Below are positions 7,502 through 16,711 of a stretch of 64,000 bases of DNA, in pieces. A model generated the notes under the pieces. It searched no databases. It was not told the origin of the DNA and worked only from the letters and a program-made list of their open reading frames with translations. This DNA is from Rhizobium altiplani (lineage in GTDB: Bacteria > Pseudomonadota > Alphaproteobacteria > Rhizobiales > Rhizobiaceae): positions 1 through 64,000 of the forward strand of contig NZ_LNCD01000082.1 in the NCBI RefSeq assembly GCF_001542405.1. The letters are read 5' to 3'. A program made the position numbers and the translations under genes. How positions within the stretch are numbered: position 1 is the first letter of the stretch; each line of letters begins with the position of its first letter.

Positions 7502-9814
7502 TCACGCCGGCTGTGAAGCCTCGACGACGGCGAGGGCAGCCATGTTGACGACACCGCGGGAGGTCACCGAGGGCGCCAGGATGTGCGCCGGCAGCGCAGC
7601 GCCCAGCAGGATCGGCCCTACATGCAAGCCGTCGATCATCGATTTCACGACGCCGAGGGTGATGTTCGCCGAATCCAGGTTCGGGAAGACCAGCAGGTTC
7701 GCTTCGTCATGCAGGGTCGTGTCGGGCATGACGCGCTTGCGCAGGGCGTCGGAGATCGCGCTCTCGCCATGCATCTCGCCGTCGACTTCAAGCTCCGGGG
7801 CTGCTTCGCGAACGAGCTTGAGAGCAGCACGCATCTTCGTCGCGCTCTCGGATTCACGCGAGCCGAAATTCGAGTGGGAAACGAGGGCCACGCGCGGCGT
7901 AATGCCGAAGCGTTTGATTTCCTCGGCGGCGAGAACCGCGGACTCGGCGATTTCTTCCGCAGTCGGATTGAAGGTGACGTAGGTGTCCGTGAAGAACGTG
8001 GCTCCGCGCTGCGAGATCAGCAGGCTGAGTGCCGAGAAGTCGCAGACGTCATGCCGCTTGCCGATGATCTGGCGAACGTCGCGCAGATGCTTCTCGTAAC
8101 GGCCTTCTAGGCCGCAGATCAGCGCGTCGGCTTCGCCGCGCTTCAGCGCCAGCGCGCCGATGACGGTCGTGTTGGTACGAACGATCGTGCGGGCGGCCTC
8201 CGGAATGACGCCGCGACGCCCGACCAGCGAGAAGTAGAGATCGACATATTCGCGGAAGCGCGGATCGTCTTCCGGGTTGATGACGTCGAAATCCGAAAGC
8301 GGGCGGATGCGCAGGCCGTAGCGCTGGAGGCGCGTTTCGATGACCTGCGGGCGGCCGATCAGGATCGGTTCGGCAATGCCTTCTTCCAGCAGCACCTGCG
8401 CGGCGCGCAGCACACGTTCATCCTCACCCTCCGAGAAGATGACCCTCTTGCGCTCGGCATTCTTCGCCGCAGCAAAGATCGGTTTCATGATGAAGCCGGA
8501 ACGGAAGACGAAACGGTTGAGCTGGTCGAGATAGGCGTCGAAATCGGTGATCGGACGCAGGGCGACACCGCTTTCGGCGGCAGCCTTCGCGACCGCCGGG
8601 GCGATCCGCAGGATCAGGCGCGGGTCGAAGGGCGAAGGGATCAGGTAGTTCGGGCCGAAGACCGGCGTTTCGCCCGAATAGGCGCGGGCGGCGACGTCGG
8701 ACGGCTCCTCGCGCGCAAGTGCGGCGATGGCGCGCACGGCAGCCATCTTCATTTCTTCGTTGATGGTGACCGCGCCGCAATCCAAAGCACCCCGGAAGAT
8801 GTAGGGGAAGCAAAGAACATTGTTCACCTGGTTCGGGAAGTCGGAGCGACCGGTGCAGATCATTGCATCGGGGCGGGCAGCGCGGGCGAGATCAGGCATG
8901 ATCTCCGGCGTCGGATTGGCGAGCGCCATGATCAGCGGGTTTTCGGCCATCTGCGCCAGCAGTTCCGGCTTCAGCACGCCGGCGGCAGACAAGCCAAGGA
9001 ATACGTCGGCGCCACCGATGTTTTCCGCAAGCGTGCGCGTGTCGCTCTTTTGGGAGTAGACGCTCTTCCACTCGTCCATCAACTCTGTACGGCCTTCGTA
9101 GACCAGGCCCTCGATGTCGTGGACCCAGATATTCTCGCGTTTGGCGCCCAGCGTGACGAGGAGGTTGAGGCAGGCGAGGGCAGCGGCACCCGCGCCCGAA
9201 GCGACGATCTTGACGTCGTCGATCTTCTTGTTGGCCAGTTCCAGGCCATTAAGGATCGCCGCAGCGACGATGATGGCCGTGCCATGCTGGTCGTCATGGA
9301 AAACCGGGATCTTCATGGTCTCGCGGAGGCGGCGCTCGATCTCGAAACATTCCGGCGCCTTGATGTCCTCGAGATTGATGCCGCCGAAGGTCGGCTCGAG
9401 CGAGGCGACGGTCGAGACCATCTGATCGACACTCGTTGCATCGACCTCGATATCGAAGACATCGATGTTGGCAAACTTCTTGAAGAGGACGGCCTTACCC
9501 TCCATGACCGGCTTTGATGCCAGCGGACCGATATTGCCGAGGCCGAGAACGGCCGTACCGTTTGAAATGACCGCTACGAGATTTGCGCGCGAGGTATAGT
9601 CGGCGGCCGTCTCGGGATTGTCGCGGATGGCGAGACAGGGTGCTGCGACGCCGGGGGAATAGGCCAGCGCCAGGTCGCGCTGGTTGCCGAGCGGCTTGAT
9701 TGCCTGGATTTCAAGCTTGCCCGGACGCGGATAGCGATGGAAGTAGAGCGCCTGCTCGTCGAGGCTTCCACCTGCCAAATTCTTTTCCGTCTTGGACTTT
9801 TCGTGATGATCCAT
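7502..9814 (-). CDS. dme: Malic enzyme fused to phosphotransacetylase-like domain (Dme type)
   Basis: The enzyme oxidatively decarboxylates malate to pyruvate with NAD(P). The N-terminal half (about 1-430) is the malic enzyme, with the patterns YSPGVAAPCLAI, FHDDQHGTAIIVAAA and the Rossmann motif VASGAGAAALACLNLL. The C-terminal half (about 440-770) resembles phosphate acetyltransferase and is often thought regulatory. Rhizobia carry two such enzymes. The close match to Sinorhizobium Dme as I recall it, the length of 770 residues and bluB nearby favour dme, the NAD-preferring form needed by bacteroids. Cofactor preference cannot be read directly. The ATG at 9814 is chosen because GGAGG lies five bases before it. 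An upstream in-frame ATG at 9835 lacks this. Confidence 0.9.
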   Translation of the reverse strand: MDHHEKSKTEKNLAGGSLDEQALYFHRYPRPGKLEIQAIKPLGNQRDLALAYSPGVAAPCLAIRDNPETAADYTSRANLVAVISNGTAVLGLGNIGPLASKPVMEGKAVLFKKFANIDVFDIEVDATSVDQMVSTVASLEPTFGGINLEDIKAPECFEIERRLRETMKIPVFHDDQHGTAIIVAAAILNGLELANKKIDDVKIVASGAGAAALACLNLLVTLGAKRENIWVHDIEGLVYEGRTELMDEWKSVYSQKSDTRTLAENIGGADVFLGLSAAGVLKPELLAQMAENPLIMALANPTPEIMPDLARAARPDAMICTGRSDFPNQVNNVLCFPYIFRGALDCGAVTINEEMKMAAVRAIAALAREEPSDVAARAYSGETPVFGPNYLIPSPFDPRLILRIAPAVAKAAAESGVALRPITDFDAYLDQLNRFVFRSGFIMKPIFAAAKNAERKRVIFSEGEDERVLRAAQVLLEEGIAEPILIGRPQVIETRLQRYGLRIRPLSDFDVINPEDDPRFREYVDLYFSLVGRRGVIPEAARTIVRTNTTVIGALALKRGEADALICGLEGRYEKHLRDVRQIIGKRHDVCDFSALSLLISQRGATFFTDTYVTFNPTAEEIAESAVLAAEEIKRFGITPRVALVSHSNFGSRESESATKMRAALKLVREAAPELEVDGEMHGESAISDALRKRVMPDTTLHDEANLLVFPNLDSANITLGVVKSMIDGLHVGPILLGAALPAHILAPSVTSRGVVNMAALAVVEASQPA

Positions 9815-10059
9815 CATCGCCTCCGGCTGCCGCATGCTGTCTTTGAACTGCCTTCAATACATCAAACGGGATGGTCGAACAGTCGGAATTTCCGTTCGAA
9901 ATGCGAAAACAGCGCAAATCTGCCGTGACGGGAGCGCAGGTCTGTAGAGACCGGGAAAATCGGGCGTGACAACCGGATGTCATCTTCCTGAAACACGACT
10001 CTGGTTTTGGATGGTCGGGTGAACCATGGGACACGAGCAGGATGCTTGTGAGGGACAAT

Positions 10060-10866
10060 ATGGATACGCGGCACTTCCGTACGCTTTTCATTTCCGATGT
10101 GCATCTCGGCTCCAAGGCCGCGAAGGTGGACTTCCTGTTGGATTTTCTCAAGCATCACGAGGCGGATACCATCGTCCTCGTCGGCGATATCATCGATGGC
10201 TGGCGACTGAAGCGCAGCTGGTACTGGCCGCAGGATTGCAACGACGTGGTCCAGAAGCTGCTGCGCAAGGCGCGCAAGGGCACGCGGGTGATTTATATCC
10301 CCGGCAATCACGACGAATTCCTTCGTGACTTTCCAGGCACCCATTTCGGTGGCATCGAGGTTGCCGAGCGCATCATGCACGATGCGGCCGACGGCAAGAA
10401 GTACCTCGTGCTGCATGGCGACGAGTTCGACGTCGTGGTGCGCAACGCCCGCCTGCTCGCCTATCTCGGCGACTGGGCATACGACATGGCGATCATGATC
10501 AATATTGGCCTAGCAGCAATCCGTCGCCGGATGGGGATGCCGTACTGGTCGTTTTCCGCATGGGCCAAGCTTCAGGTGAAGCATGCAGTCAACTTCATCG
10601 GCGAGTTCCAGCGCGTCGTTGCCGACGAAGCCCGTAAGCACGGTGCGGACGGCGTGATTTGTGGCCACATTCATCACGCTGTCATGGAAGACATGGACGG
10701 GATCCGTTACATCAACACTGGAGACTGGGTCGAAAGCTGTACGGCGATCGCCGAGCATCAAGACGGCGCCTTTGAATTGATCGAATGGCGTTCCATGAGC
10801 GGTACGCAGGCGGTCCCGATGGCGATCGGTCATCGCGAAAAGGACGTCGCCCCGCAAGCCGCTTAG
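10060..10866 (+). CDS. Metallophosphoesterase, UDP-2,3-diacylglucosamine diphosphatase-like
   Basis: A calcineurin-type phosphoesterase of 268 residues with all five metal-site motifs in order: FISDVHLGS, VGDIIDGW, GNHDEF, HGDEFD and GHIHH. It belongs to the group often annotated as UDP-2,3-diacylglucosamine diphosphatase (LpxH-like), which would act in lipid A synthesis at the inner membrane. Many alphaproteobacteria use the unrelated LpxI for that step, so the substrate here is uncertain. The ATG at 10060 is preferred over 10042 because TGAGGGA stands just before it at good spacing. It is divergent from dme with about 245 bases between the starts, and has its own transcription unit. Confidence 0.85.
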   Translation: MDTRHFRTLFISDVHLGSKAAKVDFLLDFLKHHEADTIVLVGDIIDGWRLKRSWYWPQDCNDVVQKLLRKARKGTRVIYIPGNHDEFLRDFPGTHFGGIEVAERIMHDAADGKKYLVLHGDEFDVVVRNARLLAYLGDWAYDMAIMINIGLAAIRRRMGMPYWSFSAWAKLQVKHAVNFIGEFQRVVADEARKHGADGVICGHIHHAVMEDMDGIRYINTGDWVESCTAIAEHQDGAFELIEWRSMSGTQAVPMAIGHREKDVAPQAA

Positions 10867-11029
10867 GCGCAATCTCCTAAGCCAGCAATTCAGTGCATCA
10901 GTTTAGCCCGTTGTGTCTTTGCGACAGGCCCTATTTATTTTTTTAAACGTTTCAATCGGGCAATTTCTTGCCATAGTCGCCCTTAGGTTGACGTGATAGG
11001 CAGCGTTCAGTTTCCTGCAGGTCCACCTA

Positions 11030-12250
11030 ATGATTCCCGCTCAAAACCCTCAGACAAGCGAGGGCGCCCCGCCGCGCTTTCGGCTTCTCAGTGCCCTGTC
11101 TTACTGCGCGCCCCTGCTCGTCAATGGTGTTGCGTTGCCCTTCTTTCCGATGTGGCTTGCACAGCACGAATTCAACGACCACGAGATCGGCGTCATCCTC
11201 GCGGTGCCGATGGTCGTGCGCGTGCTCGTCGCCCCGATCGTGGCGATGTATGCCGACCGGATGAGGGAGCGAGCGGATGTGTTGCTGTTTTCCGGAGTCC
11301 TGTCGCTGCTGACAGCCATCGCGCTCTACTGGACGAACACATTCTGGCCGGTGCTGATCGTCTACACGATCCAGGGAGCGACCTTTGCCTGTTATGTCCC
11401 GGTTGTCGAATCGATCGTGATCTCCGGAGTGCGGCGCTGGGGTCTGGATTACGGCTCCATGCGGGTATGGGGGTCGGTAGCGTTCATCGTCTCCACTCTG
11501 ATCGGCGGGCAGCTGATCGGGCATTGGGGTGGCGAGATGGTGTTGCCGGTCATGACCTTTGGCTTTGTTATGACTGTTGTGATGGCTATCTATTGTCCCC
11601 GGATCGGCCCGACGCGCAGGCGCGGGATACCTGTCGATATCTCGGCTGCAACGGGGAGTTCTCTGCGCCAGCCCCATTTGTTGGCGTTGCTGATCGGGGT
11701 CGCAATCCAGCAGTCGAGCCACGCGGTGCTGCAGGCCTTCGCATCCCTCTACTGGCGAGAACTCGGCTTTTCCGGCACCGAGATCGCCGTTTTGTGGAGT
11801 GCTGGCGTTGCGGCCGAAGTGACCGTCTTCTTTCTTTCCCGCCGGCTGAACCGCCGATTCAGCGCCTGGACGCTAATCCGGTTCGGGGCGGCGGTCAGCG
11901 TGTGTCGCTGGATTCTGTTCCCGATGCATTGGGGGTTCTGGGGCTTCTTCCTGCTTCAGTGCATGCATTCCTGCACCTATGCGTTCGTGCATACGGGCGT
12001 GCAGACACGTATCGTCGCCTCGGTGCAGGAGACGCAGGAATCGTCGGCGCAGGGCGCGTATTTCTTCTACAACGGCATGTTCATGGGGCTGATGACCATC
12101 GCCTCCGGTTACATCTACGCTTGGCTCGGCCTCGCAAGCTACTACGTGATGGCACTCGTCGCCCTGACCGGTCTCGGGCTGGTTATCGCGGCTTACTATC
12201 TTCAGCCCCAGAGCGTCGGTTCCGGCGGGAAAACGAGAGAGGCCGTATAA
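11030..12250 (+). CDS. MFS transporter, 3-phenylpropionate-permease-like
   Basis: A 406-residue membrane protein with about 12 hydrophobic segments. It has the pattern FPMWLAQHEFNDHEIGVIL near residues 40-58 and the cytoplasmic loop MYADRMRERADVL of the MFS_1-like (HcaT-type) group. The substrate cannot be deduced. Its last 49 bases overlap the 3' end of the epimerase gene on the other strand, so the two transcripts are complementary there. Since the epimerase acts on cell-wall dipeptides, a linked transport role is conceivable but not supported by the family. Confidence 0.83.
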   Translation: MIPAQNPQTSEGAPPRFRLLSALSYCAPLLVNGVALPFFPMWLAQHEFNDHEIGVILAVPMVVRVLVAPIVAMYADRMRERADVLLFSGVLSLLTAIALYWTNTFWPVLIVYTIQGATFACYVPVVESIVISGVRRWGLDYGSMRVWGSVAFIVSTLIGGQLIGHWGGEMVLPVMTFGFVMTVVMAIYCPRIGPTRRRGIPVDISAATGSSLRQPHLLALLIGVAIQQSSHAVLQAFASLYWRELGFSGTEIAVLWSAGVAAEVTVFFLSRRLNRRFSAWTLIRFGAAVSVCRWILFPMHWGFWGFFLLQCMHSCTYAFVHTGVQTRIVASVQETQESSAQGAYFFYNGMFMGLMTIASGYIYAWLGLASYYVMALVALTGLGLVIAAYYLQPQSVGSGGKTREAV

Positions 12251-13185
12251 CGCAGTCCCGGTTCGCGGTCGCGAGCAAGCAGCAGCGGTCCATCGAGGTC
12301 GACGAACTCGGCGTCCTGGGCCAACAGCACGGCTGGCGCCATTGCCAGCGATGTGCCGACCATGCAGCCGACCATGATCTTGAAATCAAGGCGTTGCGCC
12401 TCTTTCTTCATCACAAGCGCCTCCGTGAGGCCACCCGTTTTGTCGAGCTTGATATTGATCGCGTCGTAGCGGTCGCGAAGGCTGGCGAGGTCCCCGGTAT
12501 GGTGGACGCTTTCATCCGCACAAACGAGAACGGGACGACGGATCTCCGCCAGAAATTCGTCCTTGCCGGCCGGCAGCGGCTGTTCGACCAAGGCGACGCC
12601 CATCTCGGCAGCGATGCGCAGATGATGCTCAAGCGTTTCGTCAGGCCAGCCCTCATTGGCATCGAGGATGATCGCCGCATTGGGCGCTGCCTCGCGAACC
12701 GCGCGGATACGGCTTTCGTCATCGCCGGTGCCGACCTTGACCTTCAGGAGGGCCCGATCGGCGTTTGCGCGCGCCTGTGCAGCCATGACGTCAGGTTCGC
12801 CGAGCGAGATCGTGAAGGCGGTCGTCAGCGGCTGCGGCTGCGCCAGGCCCAGCGCCATGATCACGGTTTCGCCCGAACTCTTGGCTTCCAGATCCCAGAG
12901 GGCGCAGTCAACGACATTGCGCGCGGCGCCGGGAGGCATAGCTCGCTGAAGTTCCTTTCGCGTCAGGCCGGCTTCAATCAACGGCTTTGCCGCTTCGATC
13001 TGTGCTGCCACGCTTTCCATGGTCTCGCCATAACGGCGATAGGGAACGCATTCGCCTCGGCCGGCAAACCCGTTTTTCCGGATTATGCAGAGGATCACGT
13101 CTGCCGACGTTTTGGCGCCCCGCGAGATCGTGAATGTGCCCGCTATGGGGAAGGAATCCGTCTGAATTTCAAGTGACCGTGGCAT
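12202..13185 (-). CDS. Dipeptide epimerase (L-Ala-D/L-Glu type), enolase superfamily
   Basis: A 327-residue enolase-superfamily protein. The N-terminal capping domain covers about 1-115 and the barrel the rest. Catalytic pieces are visible in order: ALLKVKVG (first base Lys), ILDANEGW (metal Asp), VEQPLPAG (metal Glu), CADES (metal Asp) and NIKLDKTGG (second base Lys). The family converts L-Ala-D-Glu from recycled peptidoglycan to L-Ala-L-Glu, though relatives act on other dipeptides. The ATG at 13185 opens the frame. The 3' end overlaps the convergent MFS gene by 49 bases with no terminator between. Confidence 0.9.
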   Translation of the reverse strand: MPRSLEIQTDSFPIAGTFTISRGAKTSADVILCIIRKNGFAGRGECVPYRRYGETMESVAAQIEAAKPLIEAGLTRKELQRAMPPGAARNVVDCALWDLEAKSSGETVIMALGLAQPQPLTTAFTISLGEPDVMAAQARANADRALLKVKVGTGDDESRIRAVREAAPNAAIILDANEGWPDETLEHHLRIAAEMGVALVEQPLPAGKDEFLAEIRRPVLVCADESVHHTGDLASLRDRYDAINIKLDKTGGLTEALVMKKEAQRLDFKIMVGCMVGTSLAMAPAVLLAQDAEFVDLDGPLLLARDREPGLRYTASLVFPPEPTLWG

Positions 13186-13284
13186 ATTTGCAATCCTGCG
13201 CGCATGGAAATTTGGTGCGGCTTGGGTATATTGATCCGAAGCGGCGAACCGTTAGTTCGCGAGTCGGCAATGTCGCCGTAAGCC

Positions 13285-14454
13285 TTGAAAGACACAAGCG
13301 TTTTGAAGTCCGAAACCCGTAACGCCGCCTCACTGCATGTGGACGACCAGAGCCATGGCGCGGGTCAGTTCGTTCATATCGAAGGGAACTGGCGAAGCGC
13401 CAACCTGCATCTCGTTTTGCGTGACTTCGACAAGCTTACCGCCGGCCGAAGCGGCGAGGTGACACTCGACCTGTCAGGCGTGACCGATATCGACACTGCG
13501 GGCGTCTGGCTGCTCTGCCGGCTGAAGAAGCAGGTGGAAGGCGCCGGTGGGCTCGTGCGCTTCGAAGGCAGTAACACCCATATCGACGAGATGATCGCGG
13601 AGTTTTCCGAGGAACCGCCGCAGCCCGAGCAGGAGCCGCAGCCAAGCGCAAGCTGGCCGGAGCGGATCTTCGCACCGATCGGCAAGATCACCTCTGAGCT
13701 CTGGAACAACCTCGCGGCCGCGATGTATATCCTCGGCTCCGCTGTCCGCGGCGCGCAAATGAAATTCGGGCGAGGCAGCGGCGTATCGCCGGCGTCGATC
13801 GTCAACCAGATCGACCACATGGGCGTGCGCGCGGTGCCGATCATATTGCTGATGTCGTTTCTGATTGGTGCGATCATCGCGCAGCAGGGCGCCTTTCAGC
13901 TCCGCTATTTTGGCGCCGAAGTCTTCGTCGTCGATCTCGTCGGTATCCTGCAGCTTCGCGAAATCGGTGTGCTTCTCACCGCCATCATGATTGCCGGCCG
14001 CTCGGGCAGCGCCATCACGGCTGAAATCGGCTCGATGAAGATGCGCGAGGAAGTGGACGCATTGAAGGTCATGGGGCTCAATCCCGTGGGCGTGCTGATT
14101 TTCCCGCGCCTAGTTGCCCTTACGGTGGCGCTGCCGCTGTTGACGGTCATCGCGAACTTTGCCTCGCTCGCCGGCGCAGCCGTGGTCGCCTGGGCCTATT
14201 CCGGCATCACCTTCGCCAACTTCGTCTCCCGCCTGCATGAGGCGATCACGCTGTCGACGGTGCTGTCCGGGATGATCAAGGCGCCGTTCATGGCGCTGGT
14301 TATCGGTATCGTTGCGGCGGTCGAGGGCTTAAAGGTAGGCGGCAGCGCCGAGTCGCTTGGCCAGCACGTGACCGCGGCGGTAGTGAAGGCGATCTTTGTC
14401 GTTATCCTCATGGACGGGCTTTTTGCCATGTTCTATGCGGCCATCAATTTCTAA
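13285..14454 (+). CDS. STAS-MlaE fusion, lipid ABC transporter permease
   Basis: A permease of the MlaE family joined to an N-terminal STAS domain, so one protein covers the roles of MlaB and MlaE. The STAS part (about 30-105) shows VTLDLSGVTDIDTAGVWLL. After a Pro/Glu-rich linker, the MlaE part (about 130-389) has the signatures VDLVGILQLREIGVLLTAIM and SAITAEIGSMKMREEVDAL and several membrane segments. The complex moves phospholipids between the inner membrane and the periplasm. The start is unclear: TTG at 13285 opens the frame but has a weak ribosome binding site, and TTG at 13303 or GTG at 13340 would also keep the STAS domain. First gene of a four-gene run. Confidence 0.92.
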   Translation: MKDTSVLKSETRNAASLHVDDQSHGAGQFVHIEGNWRSANLHLVLRDFDKLTAGRSGEVTLDLSGVTDIDTAGVWLLCRLKKQVEGAGGLVRFEGSNTHIDEMIAEFSEEPPQPEQEPQPSASWPERIFAPIGKITSELWNNLAAAMYILGSAVRGAQMKFGRGSGVSPASIVNQIDHMGVRAVPIILLMSFLIGAIIAQQGAFQLRYFGAEVFVVDLVGILQLREIGVLLTAIMIAGRSGSAITAEIGSMKMREEVDALKVMGLNPVGVLIFPRLVALTVALPLLTVIANFASLAGAAVVAWAYSGITFANFVSRLHEAITLSTVLSGMIKAPFMALVIGIVAAVEGLKVGGSAESLGQHVTAAVVKAIFVVILMDGLFAMFYAAINF

Positions 14455-14463
14455 GGATTGTAC

Positions 14464-15309
14464 GTGGACGGGCAGCATACAGAGACCGGAAACAACGAGG
14501 GGCGAGATGTCGTGCTATCAGCGCGCGGCGTGACCGTCGCTTTCGGGTCGAAGGTTGTTCTCGACCATCTGGATCTGGATATCTATCGCGGCGAAATTCT
14601 CGGTTTTGTCGGAGCGTCGGGAACGGGCAAGTCGGTCTTGATGCGGACGGTGCTTCGGTTGCTGCCGCGGCGCTCTGGAACGATCAAGATTCTCGGTCAG
14701 GACTTCGATGAGTTGGACGAGCCGCAGCGCAACGCGCTCGACATGCGGCTCGGTGTGCTGTTCCAGCAGGGGGCGCTGTTTTCGTCGCTGACCGTCCGGG
14801 AGAACATCCAGGTTCCAATGCGCGAGTATCTGGACCTGCCCCAGTCGCTGATGGACGAACTCGCGCAGCTCAAGATCCGCCTCGTCGGGCTTGCGGCGGA
14901 TGCCGCCGACAAATACCCGTCGGAGCTTTCGGGCGGCATGATCAAGCGTGCTGCGCTGGCACGCGCGCTTGCGCTCGATCCGGAATTGGTCTTCCTTGAC
15001 GAGCCAACGTCGGGCCTCGACCCGATCGGTGCCGCGGAGTTCGACGAGCTCATCGCAAGGCTCAGGGACACCCTCGGCCTGACCGTCTACATGGTCACGC
15101 ACGACCTCGACAGTCTCTTCTCGGTCTGTGACCGGATTGCGGTGCTTGGCAAGAAGCGGGTATTGGTCGAGGGAACGATCGACGACATGCTGGCCTGCGA
15201 CGATCCCTGGGTTCAGGCTTATTTCAAGGGCAAGCGGGCGCGTTCGGTCGTGCCGCAGCGTGGCCACGCAGGCAAGGACAGCCTGGCGCAAGATAGCCGC
15301 GGGAAGTGA
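14464..15309 (+). CDS. MlaF-type ATP-binding protein of lipid ABC transporter
   Basis: An ABC ATPase of 281 residues. Walker A is GASGTGKSV, the signature motif is LSGGM, Walker B is LVFLDEPTSGLDPIG and the switch histidine is in MVTHDLDSLF. The run QQGALFSSLTVRENIQVP is typical of the Mla/Ttg2 subfamily, which powers phospholipid movement. GTG at 14464 is taken as the start because AAGGA (14453-14457) lies six bases before it. The alternative TTG at 14458 would touch that site directly. The gene follows the permease by nine bases and precedes the MCE protein by nine, so the three are co-transcribed. Confidence 0.93.
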   Translation: MDGQHTETGNNEGRDVVLSARGVTVAFGSKVVLDHLDLDIYRGEILGFVGASGTGKSVLMRTVLRLLPRRSGTIKILGQDFDELDEPQRNALDMRLGVLFQQGALFSSLTVRENIQVPMREYLDLPQSLMDELAQLKIRLVGLAADAADKYPSELSGGMIKRAALARALALDPELVFLDEPTSGLDPIGAAEFDELIARLRDTLGLTVYMVTHDLDSLFSVCDRIAVLGKKRVLVEGTIDDMLACDDPWVQAYFKGKRARSVVPQRGHAGKDSLAQDSRGK

Positions 15310-15318
15310 GCGGATACG

Positions 15319-16689
15319 ATGGAAACAAAAGCGAACTACACGATTGTCGGCTTTTTCACGGTGCTCGTTATCGCGGCGGCGTTCGGTTTCGTCTACTGGA
15401 TGGCGGAATATGGGCGCGGTGGGCCGATGGCCGAACTGATCGTCCGGATTCCCGGCTCCGCGAACGGCTTGAGCGTCGGCTCGCCGGTGCGGTTCAACGG
15501 CATTCAGGTCGGTTCGGTCAAGTCGCTGTCCATCGATGCCGACGATCCCAGTTTCTCACTGGCGTTCACCGAGGTGCGGGTCGACGCGCCTATCTATCCC
15601 TCGACGAAAGCCATCCTTGAAATCCAGGGTCTGACGGGTGCTGCCTATATCGAACTTTCGGGCGGGAGGATCGGCGAAAAGAACATCCTTCAACAGTCCC
15701 TCGAGACCGGAAAGCGAGCGGTCATCGTCGCGGATCAGTCGAGTGTCACGAATCTTCTGGCGACGGCAGACAAGATTCTTGACAGAGCGAACGATGCTGT
15801 CGGGCAGATTCAGGGCTTTGTGACGGATGCACGCGGGCCGCTGACGAAGACATTGCAGAATGCCGAGACCTTCTCCGATGCACTGGCCAAGAACTCAGGC
15901 AACATCGACTCGTTCCTGCAGAGTGTCGGCCAACTCTCCGAGACCGTGCGTAAGGTCTCGGGTCGTGTCGACTCGACGCTGGAAGCGGTCGAGGCCCTCG
16001 TGAAGGCCGTCGACGCGAAGAAGATCGACACCATTCTCAGCAATGCCGAGAAAGTCAGCCGCGACGTCGCCGATGCTTCGGGCAACTTCAAGGGAGCGAT
16101 CCAGAAGTTCCAGGAAACGGCGACGACCTACAACGACCTCGGCAAGAAGGCGCAGGCGACGCTCGATCGAGTAGATACGTTGGTCGCGCAGATCGACCCG
16201 GCGAAGGTCAAGGGATCCGTCGACGATATCTCCCAGGCGACAAAGGACGCACGCACCGCAGTCGCTTCGATCAAGGACGTCGCGAACACTGTTTCGGCTC
16301 GGCAGAAGGACATCGACCAGACGATCCAGAATGTTTCGCAGATGGCGAACAAGCTGAACGCGGCGTCCACACGTGTCGACGGCATTCTGATCAAGCTGGA
16401 CGCGCTGCTTGGTACGGACAATACGCAGTCGCTGTTTGCGCAGGCGCGTGACACGCTCACCTCATTCAAGAAGGTCGCCGACAATCTGAATTCGCGCATC
16501 GGTCCTATTGCGGACAACTTGCAGAAATTTTCCAGCGGTGGGTTGCGCGATGTGCAGTCGCTCATCAACGACACGCGCTCCACCGTGCAAAACCTCAACG
16601 ATGCGATCGGCAATTTTGACCGCAATCCGCAGCGGCTGATCTTCGGTGGGGATACCGTAAAGCAATATGATGGCCGGACGCGGCGTTAA
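15319..16689 (+). CDS. MlaD-type MCE protein with long helical C-terminus
   Basis: A 456-residue protein with one N-terminal membrane anchor (about residues 8-30) and an MCE domain (about 38-115; ELIVRIPGSANGLSVGSPVR and GLTGAAYIELSGG). From about residue 130 on it is almost entirely predicted helix, full of spaced Leu/Val, Asp and Lys, with repeated patterns such as VDTLVAQIDPAKVKGSVDDI. MCE proteins form periplasmic rings that carry lipids. E. coli MlaD is about 180 residues, so the long helical region may form a needle or barrel across the periplasm, as in longer MCE proteins. This is inference. No MlaC gene is present in the run. Confidence 0.92.
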   Translation: METKANYTIVGFFTVLVIAAAFGFVYWMAEYGRGGPMAELIVRIPGSANGLSVGSPVRFNGIQVGSVKSLSIDADDPSFSLAFTEVRVDAPIYPSTKAILEIQGLTGAAYIELSGGRIGEKNILQQSLETGKRAVIVADQSSVTNLLATADKILDRANDAVGQIQGFVTDARGPLTKTLQNAETFSDALAKNSGNIDSFLQSVGQLSETVRKVSGRVDSTLEAVEALVKAVDAKKIDTILSNAEKVSRDVADASGNFKGAIQKFQETATTYNDLGKKAQATLDRVDTLVAQIDPAKVKGSVDDISQATKDARTAVASIKDVANTVSARQKDIDQTIQNVSQMANKLNAASTRVDGILIKLDALLGTDNTQSLFAQARDTLTSFKKVADNLNSRIGPIADNLQKFSSGGLRDVQSLINDTRSTVQNLNDAIGNFDRNPQRLIFGGDTVKQYDGRTRR

Positions 16690-16711
16690 TAGGGATATTA
16701 GGGGAGCGCAT

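Noticed and set aside
10993..13176. 727-residue open frame on the plus strand over the MFS and epimerase genes
   Set aside because: It runs in a different frame from the MFS gene and antisense to the epimerase. The protein is Arg/Cys-rich and matches nothing, as expected for a GC-rich shadow frame.
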